NCBI GenBank assembly: GCA_021613535.1
Contig: CP075492.1
Location: 5,146,001 to 5,210,000, forward strand
DNA: 64,000 nucleotides
Source of the DNA: Adineta vaga
Taxonomy: Eukaryota; Rotifera
Direction: 5' to 3'
In this document: piece by piece, positions 1 through 10,500 of the stretch
Layout of the letters: every line of letters starts with the position of its first letter
How positions within the stretch are numbered: the first letter of the stretch is position 1
Notes under the pieces: generated by a model
Database searches by the model: none
What the model saw: the letters and a program-made list of their open reading frames with translations, nothing else
What the model was told of the DNA's origin: nothing
Position numbers and translations under genes: made by a program

Positions 1-47
1 TTTCTTCACGATTTATATATATATATATACAATCTATTTTTTCCGAC

Positions 48-257
48 ATGTTTCTCATATTAATCATCTGCACAATTATTTTCTTGTTTTTCTATTTTAA
101 AAATAACTATTTCACTCTTCATAGTCCAATACATGGTTTATCACCACAGTTTCTTTTCAGCAATTTTATTCAATCTGATATGATGACGCAAGGTAAATCT
201 CTATCAAAGACTTTCTTGAACTTCAAACAACATTATGGCGATATATATCGGTTTTGA
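48..257 (+). pseudogene. Cytochrome P450 N-terminal fragment
   Basis: A 69-residue frame begins with a hydrophobic membrane anchor (residues 1-17, rich in I, L and F). It continues into a stretch resembling the start of microsomal P450s: a proline/glycine-rich hinge (HGLSPQF near residue 29), then a charged helix ending in YGDIYRF, the usual 'YG.iY.f' motif before the first beta sheet. Translation then stops, and nothing in the next kilobase looks like the I-helix, ExxR or haem Cys loop of a P450. The family is about 500 residues long, so this is a stub: either a 5' remnant or a first exon whose partner was lost. Family assignment rests on the anchor-hinge-YGDIY pattern only and is moderately secure. 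Confidence 0.45.
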
Positions 258-1411
258 CTATGATTTGGGGACATTTGACAACGAAATCTCAGATCAAAAT
301 AAACTGCTGACTATTATCGGAAGTCTTTGTTAACATTCGTTGTTTTCTTTTTGAAATGTGCTACATTTCTCTCGTAAAATATTGGCTTTTTCTAATAAAT
401 TCTTATTTTAGTTTGTTTTACCGTTTTTTTCTCTTCATACTTATTCTCAATTTTAAAACGTATAATCAATGGAATTAAAGATAAATTGGAAAGAAATCTA
501 GTTAAAATTCATTTTAGAATCTTAGATTAACATATTAAGTCAAAATATTATATCTAATCATGACCGTAATTATTTTAATTATATTTATCTAAAGAAAATC
601 GTTACAAAGAATAACATGATCGATGCCAGTTACATTAAAGTATGTTCATTTTTATGGTAAGCATGTAAACAAGAAAAATCAGAAAATTTTGTCTGTTAAA
701 TTCCACATTTTTATTCTATATATTTATGTAGAAAAGAAATTATTTCAAGATTGTTCAATGAGCAAAATTACGAGATATAACTTGAATGTACATGTATGTT
801 AAAAATTCATTTCTCTTATTTATCAGATAATCCATTCAACACTTTCAAGATGGTACCAAGATGTCCTCATACGATTCATTAGTACAAATATTATACGGCA
901 TTTTCCGTCTGTTTACAGTTTATACAAGTACGGAAATAGCATTGATATCTTGATTTGCCTAGAATTACTCGTATGACGTGTCTTTCCCTTCAGATAAATG
1001 TCGACGGAAGAAAAAAAAAGAAGACGAGTTCTAGAGAGACAAATGGTAATTAATAATACATAAGGCTATAGATGGTACTATCCAAACTATTGCATGCCAA
1101 GGAAGCGATGCAGATATTAGAGGTCACTACAAAAAAATAAAGAGAAAAAGACCATATCTATCTTGGTGGTTTCTTTTTCTCCTTCGTTTCTGTTCTCTCC
1201 TTCTCTCTGTCCCTCTCTTTCCCCTCTATATGTACAAACGAGTAATCTTTTCTTTTTCTTTCTATCGCGGTTACGTCCTGCTTGCTCGTTGAGCATAGTG
1301 ATATAAATACGTTGCATTTGCACCAGTATTCATCATTCGACATATATACAACTCGCTCTTTTATCTTATCTCCTGCATACTCGCGTCGATACTATTATAC
1401 AACGAGAAAAT
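258..1411. other. Intergenic; pyrimidine-rich 5' flank of next gene
   Basis: No credible coding sequence. Positions about 1165-1260 are a strongly pyrimidine-biased tract on the plus strand (CTTT/CTCT runs), which creates spurious K/E/R-rich open frames on the minus strand. The tract lies 150-250 bp upstream of the next gene's ATG and may be part of its promoter region. Confidence 0.5.
1302..1309 (+). promoter_or_regulatory. Possible TATA box
   Basis: TATAAATA lies 103 bp upstream of the ATG of the secreted Cys-rich gene, just after a pyrimidine tract. In such AT-rich DNA this motif occurs often by chance, so the call rests only on position. Confidence 0.25.
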
Positions 1412-2264
1412 ATGGCTGCACGCAATAACCTACTTGATTTGGCAATTTTTATGAGTTTTGTCTGCTGTTGGGCAACAATAACGATTGTTGAATTACCAAC
1501 TGACAGCAAGAAAAACGATTCAACAACGATGGGTATTGGTATTAAACTATTAGAAAAACAGTAAAAATAAAAATTAGTAAAATAAATATTTAATTTTGTT
1601 CATGTTTAATTATAGTAATGGAAAACATTTGAATTATGCTCGTTTGTTAGATGGTCAATGTTTTAATTGTTCAACGTATAAATGTACGAATCACAAAGCA
1701 AATATGGGTGGTTCAGAATGGTGTATTATGTTGTTTCAAGATGCTCTCAATCATTGTGATTCGGATCCAAATTGTGGTGGTTATACAATGACAACAGCTC
1801 GATGGTTTCATGAACAATATGATAAAAAGGGTCAAGTCGCTGTTCATTTAACAAAAGCAGGAGAGAAACCATTCAATTGTTCATTCACCGAATGGAGTAG
1901 TTATGAAAAACAAAATTCGATTCGTGATACTCCTGTTGTTTATGGCAAAACGACTTGTCCAAAGACAAGTAATTTCGATTATGTATTCGATAGTAATTCA
2001 AATACAAATAATGTTGATCAAGTTTATTCATGTAAAAATCATCCGCAAAATCAAGATGATACAAATGTTCACTGTATTTTATCAATTAATGATGGTATAA
2101 CTTATTGTAACTCAGATGAAAAATGTCAAGGATTTACATTAAATACAGATAATGAATGGCAAGAGAAATATTCAAAAAATGGTGTTCAATCAGTACAATT
2201 ATTTGGACAAGGTGCAATTTCTACGCCCAATGAAATGTGGCGTAGTTATAAAAAACAATCTTAA
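1412..2264 (+). CDS. Secreted Cys-rich protein with two tandem related domains
   Basis: Two exons, 1412-1560 and 1616-2264, separated by a 55-nt intron (donor ACA|GTAAAA, acceptor TTATAG|T); this is the only junction I found that preserves frame. The 265-residue product starts with a hydrophobic segment (about residues 8-28) that reads as a signal peptide. The rest is two related units of about 95-100 residues. Each carries a C..D..C.G(Y/F)T motif (CDSDPNCGGYT and CNSDEKCQGFT), then T...W...Y.K.G with V.L, and ends in W.SY or W.RSYKKQ. The spacing of Cys and aromatic residues is loosely like PAN/Apple adhesion domains, but I cannot assign the family. Probably an extracellular protein with one ancestral domain duplicated. 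No neighbour suggests a function. Confidence 0.7.
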
Positions 2265-2994
2265 TTTAATATTTCATTTTGGTTTTGCTTTTTTTGTTGT
2301 CATCTGTTTTTCTATTTAGATACGCTCTGACATTTTCTGAATGAATTTGCAGCGCGTATCGCGCATGCTTCTTATTTGATTATATATTTAACTTCGACAA
2401 TTGTCGGTAACTATATCAATTCTTTTCTGGCAGATGTAGATTTATGGTGAAAAGAAAAACCAAGGTCAACAGATGGGATGCTGATAAATGAAAGGAAATC
2501 TATGAATACATACATATGTGATCATATGATGTAAGTACGGCGAATATAGATCAGTAAAATGATTTTGATCTTTATCATTTACTTAGATATTGTATGTGAT
2601 ACTAATTATCAGAAGTGAAAGAATATAAAAATGAATGTCGATATGTTATAATCTTCGACGAGAGATATTAGGTATGTATGTACTAATCAGTTAATGTAAA
2701 ATTCATAGAGAGAGATACTTTCTGTTCTCTTAATAATGGATTTGTTTATATGCAAAAGAAATAAATATAAATTTTGAACTATCATTGTTTTCATCATGTT
2801 TTTAAAAAAACCATTATTAATAATATGTTGGAGTCTTACTCTTACACATGCAATAGTATATTCTGTAACGATCTACTCTGTTAATCGATAAGAGTTTCAT
2901 GACTTTTATCAAGTGAAAATATTACAAAGGAAAAAGAAGTCAAAGAACCGATAGAAAAGTTCTATAAATATTTCAAATGAAAGTATGTTGATCT
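2265..2994. other. Intergenic
   Basis: AT-rich sequence; I see no coding frame, RNA gene or repeat that I can support. Confidence 0.5.
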
Positions 2995-3890
2995 CACAAT
3001 ATAATACAAGCTTTGGATTCGGGCTTTTTAGATATTGGTTTATGTTTTGGATTAGGTGTCTCTTCATCATTCCAATCTTGTTCAAATTATCGATTGCTTT
3101 TATTTAAATGAGTTCTAACGTTAGTTTTGTAACTTGGAAGAGCGAATAAGGAGAAAATAGATATTCTTCTTCTTCTTGCGGAAGGAATGAAATTGTTGTG
3201 ATGTCTCTTACTTGTTGACATCCAGCATAAATGAGAATCTTAAATAATGCTGTACCGAATTTTTTGGCAGCATCCATAGATTTGAACGTTGATATAAATC
3301 CTGGAAATCGAAAAACTGTATTGACTTTAAAGAAACATTTTTGTTTGAAGTTGAGATCAATGCCACGATAGACAATGCAGTTTTGATTTGGAAATCTATT
3401 GTTTATTTGACTAGTAGCTCTATACGAATCAATGGCATTAGTTTAGCAACTATCTGTTCGTCGTCGTTCATTAGTTCTTAATTTACGTATACATAAAATG
3501 TTTGCAAACCAAATTTAATATTGGAACTATATGTACGAATCACATCGTGAACTTCTTGTTCTTGTATATGATTGCTGTATATAATTTATTAGCATTAGCA
3601 TACCTGTGCGGTAAACATTTCAGTGAATTAATGACCGTTTGTTTGTCTGGGTATCGTTCTGTTTTCTTGTAATATTTGAGAAATTTAGTTTCTATAAGAA
3701 ATCGTTTTGAGCAACCATTGGTATTTCAACGAAAAATCTGTTCTCTCTAAGGCCAGACATAGTTTTCTGGAGACAATCTAAATAAAAATATATATCGCGA
3801 GCAGAAAATTCTGATTTTATTTGTACAACAATGACAATCGTAGATATAAAACCCTTTTCGCTCGAATTGCTCACTCATTTTATCATTTTA
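2995..3890 (-). pseudogene. Decayed ADP-ribosyltransferase (R-S-E class ART)
   Basis: Reading the minus strand between about 3450 and 3110 gives a clear ART core: VYRG (first-strand Arg), then PGFISTF (the S-T of the second motif), then a PQEEEYLFSPYS segment carrying the E-x-E region and the following P.S.F.V strand. Upstream on the same strand, near 3550-3480, is HDVIRTYSSNIKFG...TFYVYVN, resembling the N-terminal part of such proteins. A tail near 3090-3000 (NDEETPNPKHKP...) looks like a C-terminal linker. These pieces lie in different frames with stops between them, and there is no single start-to-stop model. The catalytic-motif order is what is known of arginine-specific ARTs; the pseudogene status is seen directly. 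A second decayed ART with TPRs lies 1.5 kb away. Confidence 0.6.
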
Positions 3891-4804
3891 TTCTGAGTAG
3901 TTACACTGTGTTACGGTTGCACAATGTATTTTGGAATCGATCCTCATTCTATATACGAAATCCACATGACATCAATAACAGTAGTTAGTGGGAAAATCGA
4001 ACTCTAGTAGGTCTCCAAGTCAACTAACTATATTTCATTCAGTTTTAAATTGGTATGACTGCTACGCTGAAGAAACATTCAAAAGATTAACTTATGTTTT
4101 GCCACGATGAGTTGACAGATTGTCTTGTTTTTTTCCTTTTTTTCCATTCATTTGATATTTCATCGAATTCTTATACGATGAAATTGTTGAATATTGACAT
4201 AATAGCGTTGCAAAAAACTTTTAAAAAAAGCACTGTTTTATAGCTTTTTCTTTGCGATGTAGTTTTGCTTGTGATAGATTGTATTATTGGTTTTATGTCA
4301 ACCGTAAAGTGTAATCCGACTATATTACAATATGTAGGATCCTTTTCTAGTTTATTCATGAAAGCGTAACATTTGCAGAGAATTTCTTATGAAAGTAAAA
4401 TTTTCTAGATAAAGCGAATCATTTGCTTTTGGACACGTTTCATTTTTGTCATTCTCACATTTCATTGTGATGATTCCATCATCTTAACATCATGATAAGC
4501 ACCTTGACAAAAGAAATATGATCTGTTGATAAAATCTAGCTGTTCTATATCTTTGCATGAATCAGAAATAAATAGATAACCTGTATTTATTTTTATTTTC
4601 TTACATTGTGTTGTCGCCGAATTAATTTTTTTCTGAGCAACAATGTAGTATTGAATAACGAGCGAAGTTTCATAAAGTACTATTTACACTATATTATTAT
4701 CAGTTAAAACTTTAGTGTATAATCTTCTTATCATAGGAAAATAGAATTTCCCAAAATCGGTTTATTAGCATCAGATTTTGAAATCCAGAACATGAGAAAA
4801 ATAC
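3891..4804. other. Intergenic
   Basis: No supported gene. Short open frames here have no recognisable motif and no splice context. Confidence 0.45.
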
Positions 4805-4882
4805 ATGAGTGAATCGGATGGTGAAACTGCATCGATTACAGGGATTCAGAAAGTATTATAGTTTTGCTGTTGCACAATGAAA
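4805..4882 (+). pseudogene. 5' scrap of a short-chain dehydrogenase gene
   Basis: Starting at an ATG, this stretch aligns base for base with the first ~75 nt of the intact SDR gene at 6586: the DGK-type start, the ATTACAGG of the nucleotide-binding TG motif, and GTATT...TTTTGCT.TTGCACAA are all recognisable. The two agree at roughly three bases in four. The copy has substitutions in the glycine motif and a stop after 18 codons (TAG at 4859-4861). Homology ends near 4882. It is best read as the remnant of a duplicated SDR gene, in the same orientation about 1.8 kb upstream of the live copy. Confidence 0.6.
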
Positions 4883-5359
4883 ACTTGTTGACGTAACACG
4901 AATACATGCACATATGAAGATATATGTTGTCTTAGCAAGCAATTCTCTATAAAACGAGCTTGATTACATGTTTTCTTCTAAGTTTTAATGTTTATATTCC
5001 CTAGACTGAAAGGATATAGGGTCTAGAAACGAAAATTCATTCAAAACATGTCAATAACATGGTCGAAAGTGATTATTTTTTGCAGAAACGACCATTTTTA
5101 TGGCATAAGGTGGCTATCTCTTTGGTGAAACTCACATATTTTTCCAAATAAAACTAAATGAATGTAAGTTTTACGTCTAGTTTCTATATATTTCCTTCTC
5201 AGATCCTTACAGCAAGTTTTCACTGTAGACGGAGTCCCAATAATAACTTAAAATCATCGCAAATGAGCTATATAATTTCCACATTTTAGTCTCAGAAGGG
5301 TTGTGCTGAATAGCTTTTTTAATAAAAAGGAGTGAAATATCCTGCCTAAAAAATCAGTA
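4883..5359. other. Intergenic
   Basis: No supported feature between the SDR scrap and the ART-TPR pseudogene. Confidence 0.45.
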
Positions 5360-6057
5360 GAATATGTGTTTTTGAGGTAATGAAATCTTGAAAATCTTCA
5401 AAGCTCGTTCAAAATGTATTAATGCCTCGGAATAATCTTTCATATTCTGATAGACAAAACCAATGTTATTGTAAGATCTTTAGAAGAAAGACATTTTTCT
5501 TTTATATCTAGTGTTTTTTCTTAATATTTCGTAGACTTCACACAATTACCTGGATGATTTTTGACACATCCAAGCTGACTATAATAAACTGCTCTGCCTA
5601 GCTCGTCAGATGATGCTTCAAGTAGTACATGGTACAATTCTTCAGCGCGCTTAAAATGGTCTATTTTAAGCGATAAATTACCTAACCGTTCCCATCTTGT
5701 ATCACTTGCAGCCTGTTCATGAATTCGTTCCGTAAGTGTTCGAAGTTCTACTTAATAAAGTGAAGCATTGTTTTCCAACTGTTTTATCGTATCTATCCGA
5801 AAAACTGAGTGCATTGAAAACATGAACAGGATGACTATCACATCTGATTTGACCAAGACATACTCAGTGAAACCGAGAGAAATGTCACGTTTTGTGTTGG
5901 TGGAAAGGAAATTATTGAAAGACATTCCACCATCTTTGATTTTTGTTAGTTTTTCGAAATCTATTTTCGAAAGAATTTGTCGATGAAGATGACGCATGAA
6001 AATACTCATCTTAATGATTGTATCTGATTCCAAATTACGAAGGGCTCGATTGAGCAT
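5360..6057 (-). pseudogene. Decayed ART-TPR fusion gene
   Basis: The minus strand from 6057 encodes a partial ART domain (NRALRNLESD, RHLHRQI, then MSFNNFLSTN, the S-T motif, and LFMFSMHSVFRI, corresponding to the E-x-E strand, here without its acidic pair). This runs into a stop at 5752. In a shifted frame, 5750-5530 continues with LTERIHEQ...WERLGNLSLKIDHFKRAEELYHVLLE...VYYSQLG, typical of the TPR-type helices that follow ART domains in rotifer proteins. After another stop and shift, 5480-5360 gives SYNNIGFVYQNMKDYSEALIHFERALKI, a canonical kinesin-light-chain-like TPR. At least three frame breaks and loss of the VYRG segment make it non-functional. Domain order ART then TPR is seen directly; the family identity is well supported. 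Confidence 0.7.
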
Positions 6058-6585
6058 TTGATAAGTAAAATACTCACGTGTATACGACCATATTGGTTGT
6101 TTTTACAATTTTTCAACTCATAATTACTACGAACAGTGAAACACATTTGTCTCTCTAATACACGTCCTTTGTTTTTCACTCATTTTTTGACCCATTCTTC
6201 ATGTTTGGAACAAGATGTTGACTGATATATCCAAACGTGATGATGAGAGTGTGTGTAAGTATAGTGTAAATCTTACATTCATATTGATACTGTAAAGAAA
6301 GAAATAGGATGCAGGTAATATGATACTATAATCATTCATGAATCATGATTCCGTCGAAGTAGCTTTATGTTAATAGTAAAATTCGTCGACTAGAATATTA
6401 TCAAAAGAATTTATCGTAGAAGAATGAATGATGTTTCATAAAGAATGGATGATAACATTGTCAAATAAAGATTAGATACGTGATCTTTAGTCATCGAAAC
6501 AAACAGAATTCCGCGAAATCGAATAGCAACGTATATATTGTTTCTTATAAAGTATTCCTATAACCAAAACTGAAGAAATAAAGAC
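6058..6585. other. Intergenic, 5' flank of SDR gene
   Basis: No coding frame supported; presumably carries the promoter of the SDR gene (an AT-rich TATATATTG/TTATAAAG patch lies 25-60 bp before its ATG). Confidence 0.4.
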
Positions 6586-7341
6586 ATGGGTAAATTGGAT
6601 GGTAAAATTGCATTGATTACAGGTGGTTCAGAGGGTATTGGTTTTGCTATTGCACAACAATTTATCACTGAAAATGCAGAACATGTTTTCATTACTGGAC
6701 GTCGACAAGACATGCTCGATGAAGCTATAGCAAAGATGGGTAGTAGAAATGTAACAGCAGTGCAAGGTGATGTGTCAAATATGTTCGATTTGGATACTCT
6801 CTACGATATTATTCGTCGAGAAAAAGGTCGATTGAATATTGTTGTTGCTAATGCTGGTATTAGTCCAATTGCACCACTTGGTTCGATCAATGAAAGTGAA
6901 TTTGATGAGACGTTTAATATCAATGTAAAAGGAGTATTATTTACTGTTCAAAAAGCTTTACCAATGTTAGTCGATGGTGCAGCGATTATTCTGATTGGAT
7001 CTGTTTCTTCCATTAAAGGTCATCCAAGTGCAAGTGTTTATAGTGCATCAAAAGCCGCTGTACGTTCTTTTGCTCGATGTTGGACAGCTGATTTGAAACA
7101 TCGCAATATTCGAGTCAATACTCTAAGTCCAGGATCCATTGAAACAGCAATGTTCAAACGTGTTGCTAGTAGTGAAGGAATGAAACCGACTTTCGTGTCG
7201 GATATGATCTCTAGTATACCAATGGGTCGTTTCTGTACTACTGATGAAACAGCTAAATCAGCTGTTTTTCTTGCTTCAGATGATAGTAGTTATATTACTG
7301 GTATTGAACTGTTTGTTGATGGTGGAAGAGGACAAGTTTAA
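6586..7341 (+). CDS. Classical short-chain dehydrogenase/reductase
   Basis: A 251-residue single-exon protein with every landmark of a classical SDR. These are the nucleotide-binding TGGSEGIG at residues 12-19, NNAG-equivalent VVANAGIS near 90, a catalytic Ser in GSVSS near 140, and the catalytic Y152SASK156 pair. After the active site come SPGSIET and the C-terminal SYITG..L.VDGG signature typical of FabG/glucose-1-dehydrogenase-like enzymes. It should be a soluble cytosolic NAD(P)(H)-dependent oxidoreductase; an acidic residue does not follow the second strand clearly and GRR near residue 39 favours NADP. Substrate cannot be read from sequence. Lack of introns and the bacterial-type sequence allow a horizontal origin, not proven. 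A decayed copy of its 5' end lies at 4805. Confidence 0.9.
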   Translation: MGKLDGKIALITGGSEGIGFAIAQQFITENAEHVFITGRRQDMLDEAIAKMGSRNVTAVQGDVSNMFDLDTLYDIIRREKGRLNIVVANAGISPIAPLGSINESEFDETFNINVKGVLFTVQKALPMLVDGAAIILIGSVSSIKGHPSASVYSASKAAVRSFARCWTADLKHRNIRVNTLSPGSIETAMFKRVASSEGMKPTFVSDMISSIPMGRFCTTDETAKSAVFLASDDSSYITGIELFVDGGRGQV

Positions 7342-7562
7342 AAACTTCTTTTTCCCTTTATAATTCTTTTTTTCTTTCAAATAAAATTCTTTCATGATAC
7401 GTATATAATCGAAATTTGACTTTCTTCGAAAGATTTTATCTTATCTTTCAATTCTACTCTCACAGAAATGCACTTAATGATAAAAATGACGATATTTCTT
7501 GAAGAGTATATAAAATGAAACATGATACATGTTATTTTCATTCTGTATTTTGTCTCTAAAAA

Positions 7563-10500
7563 ATGAATAATCATAATTCATCACGGAAAGATCTCTCAAT
7601 GTCAATATCCACGAATCAACGAAAACCTTGTCGATTAGATTGGGCTGAATCGTCGTGTCTACGATGGATATATGTTGTATTTTGGTGGTGGTTAAATCCG
7701 ATTTTAAAAATTAGTTCTCAACGTCAATTAACCGATGATGATTTATTTGATTTATCATCAAATGATGATTGTTCTTGTTTATTAAATAAACTTGAAATTG
7801 TATGGAACAAATACGAAAATAGATATCAACAGATTAATACATGGAAAATCATTGCAAAAACCTTTTGGAAAGACACTTTACAAACAGGTCTTATTCTATT
7901 TCCATATTTTCTTGCAAAAGTTGCTCAACCTTTACTTTTAAAAGGTATTATTAACAACATTAACGATTCAAATGTACCTTCCTATGTCAGTTATCTATAT
8001 GCCATTGGTTTAGGACTCGTAAAAACTTTTCTTGTTTTATTACATCATCAATTTTTCTTTCGTACAACTCGTATTGGTATGCAAATACGTATTTCACTTG
8101 CAGCATTGATCTATAAAAGATTATTATCATTATCTACGAATGCTATTCAAACAATGACTACAGGTCAATTAGTTAATTTAATTTCTAATGATGTTAGTAA
8201 ATTTGAAATTCTTTATGTTTATATTCATTTTTTCTGGGCAGGACCATTACTAGCATTAGTTGTTTTTGGTTTCATTTGGAATGAAATTGGTATTCCAACT
8301 TTATTTGGTTATACTATTCTATTACTTCAAATACCATTGCAATCATATTTTAGTAAAAAATTTCGATTGTATAGAAAAAATACGATACAATGGACAGATG
8401 AACGTGTAAAATTAACCAATGAAATGTTAACTGCTAGTCAAATGGTTAAAATGTATCGATGGGAAGAAGCATTAGAAAATACGATTATTAATATTCGAAA
8501 AAAAGAATTTCAAAGTATAAGAAAAGCAAATCGTATTCGTGCAATTAATATGGCCATTCATTTTTTCTCATCATCACTCGTTTCATTAACGACATTCGCT
8601 GGAAGTTGGCTCATGGGCCAAACATTATCAAATGCAAACATATTTACTGTTCTCTCTTTTTTTGGTATTATGAGAGATCCATTAACAATCGGTTTTCCTT
8701 ATGCTATTGAAACGCTCAGTGAATGTGCTGTAGCATCGGAACGAATTAATCAATTTATAAATCTATCGAAACAAGTTTCTGTGCATGAACAGTCGAAAGA
8801 TGGTCATCGAGGTATTCGAATAAATAAAGCTTCATTTACATGGAATTCTTGTCAAATATCACAATTGATTGATATTAATTTGAATGTAAATCCTGGTTCA
8901 TTCGTGGGAATTATTGGACCTATTGGATCGGGTAAATCATCACTATTAGCAGCGATTCTTGGTGAAATGTCCCTTGTTAAAGGTCAGAGAAATGTCAATG
9001 GTAAAATTGCGTATGTATCTCAAACACCATGGATATTTGCAGGAACAATTCGTGAGAATATTTTATTTCATCAGCAATATAACAAAGATAAATATGAACG
9101 TGTATTGAAAGCATGTTGTTTATTATCTGATTTACAAACATTTCCAGCTAGTGATGCAACTATTCTTGGTGAAAAAGGAATTAATCTGAGTGGAGGACAA
9201 AAAACTCGTCTTTCACTTGCAAGAGCTTTATATATTGATGCAGATATTTATCTATTTGATGATCCTTTAGCAGCAGTTGATTCCATAGTAGCACGAGCTA
9301 TTTTTGAACAATGCTTTAGTCATAATAGTATTCTAATTGGAAAAACACGTGTTTTAGTTACACATCAAATACAATTCTTATCAGAATTTGATCATTGTAT
9401 TTTATTAGATCATGGTCAAATAGAAAAACAAGGTTCATTCAATGAATTCTTTAACATAGATACAATAAAACAAACTCATCAAAAACAAAATGATCTCAAT
9501 ACAAATCATGAAAATCATATCGCAATAGATCGATCTTCAATTGTAGACAAGAACAGTATCGTTAAAGAAGAAATATCTTTGAACGGAACAGTGAATGGAT
9601 ATGTTTGGTTGAAATTATTGACTTCGAGCTATGGTTGGATGGGATTAATCTTTCTAATAATCTTCATGTTATTAGGTCAAAGTCTTTATGATGCAACAAA
9701 TAAATGGTTAAGTGTTTGGTCATCGACATCGGGAGATGAACAACGTAAGATTCATTATCTCTATATATACTTAGGACTAGCTATTAGTACATGTATCATT
9801 GCTCTATTTCGTGCTGATGCTTTTTTTCATATTGTATTACGTGGTGCATCGGTATTTCATGAAAATATGTTAAAAGGTGTTCTATACAGTTCAATGAGAT
9901 TCTATGAAAGTAATCCAGTTGGTCGTATTTTGAATCGAATTAGTAAAGATCAACAAGTTCTCGATGAATTATTACCAGTCGCATTTTTCGACGCAATACA
10001 ATCGTTATTTATGGTTTTAGGAAGTATTGTCATTATTGCAACGGCAAATCCTTGGATACTATTAATACTATTAATAATTATTCCGACATTTGTTTGGTTA
10101 CGACGAATTTACTTACGAATAAGTCGAGAAGTAAAACGATTGGATAGTATTACTCGTAGTCCGATCTATGCATTATTTTCATCATCGTTGAATGGTCTAA
10201 TGACAATTCGAGCATTTCAAGTCGAAGAACATTTCCTACATTCATTTATGGATCAAATAAATGCAAATACACGTGCATTATTCATATTTATTTGTTCAAG
10301 TCGATGGTTTGCTTTACGATTAGATTTATTAACTTGTTTTTTAACATTTTTTATAGCAATTCTATCAGTTATCTTACGAAAGAGTATAGATCCTTCATCT
10401 CTAGCATTAGGCCTAGTTTATGTGATTAATCTATCGGAATTATTTCAATGGGGTGTACGTCAATCAGCTGAAACAGAAAATTTTATGATAAGTGCAGAAA

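Noticed and set aside
1117-1343. Two overlapping K/E/R-rich minus-strand open frames
   Set aside because: They are the reverse reading of a pyrimidine-rich tract, have no motif, and lie directly in the promoter region of the plus-strand gene.
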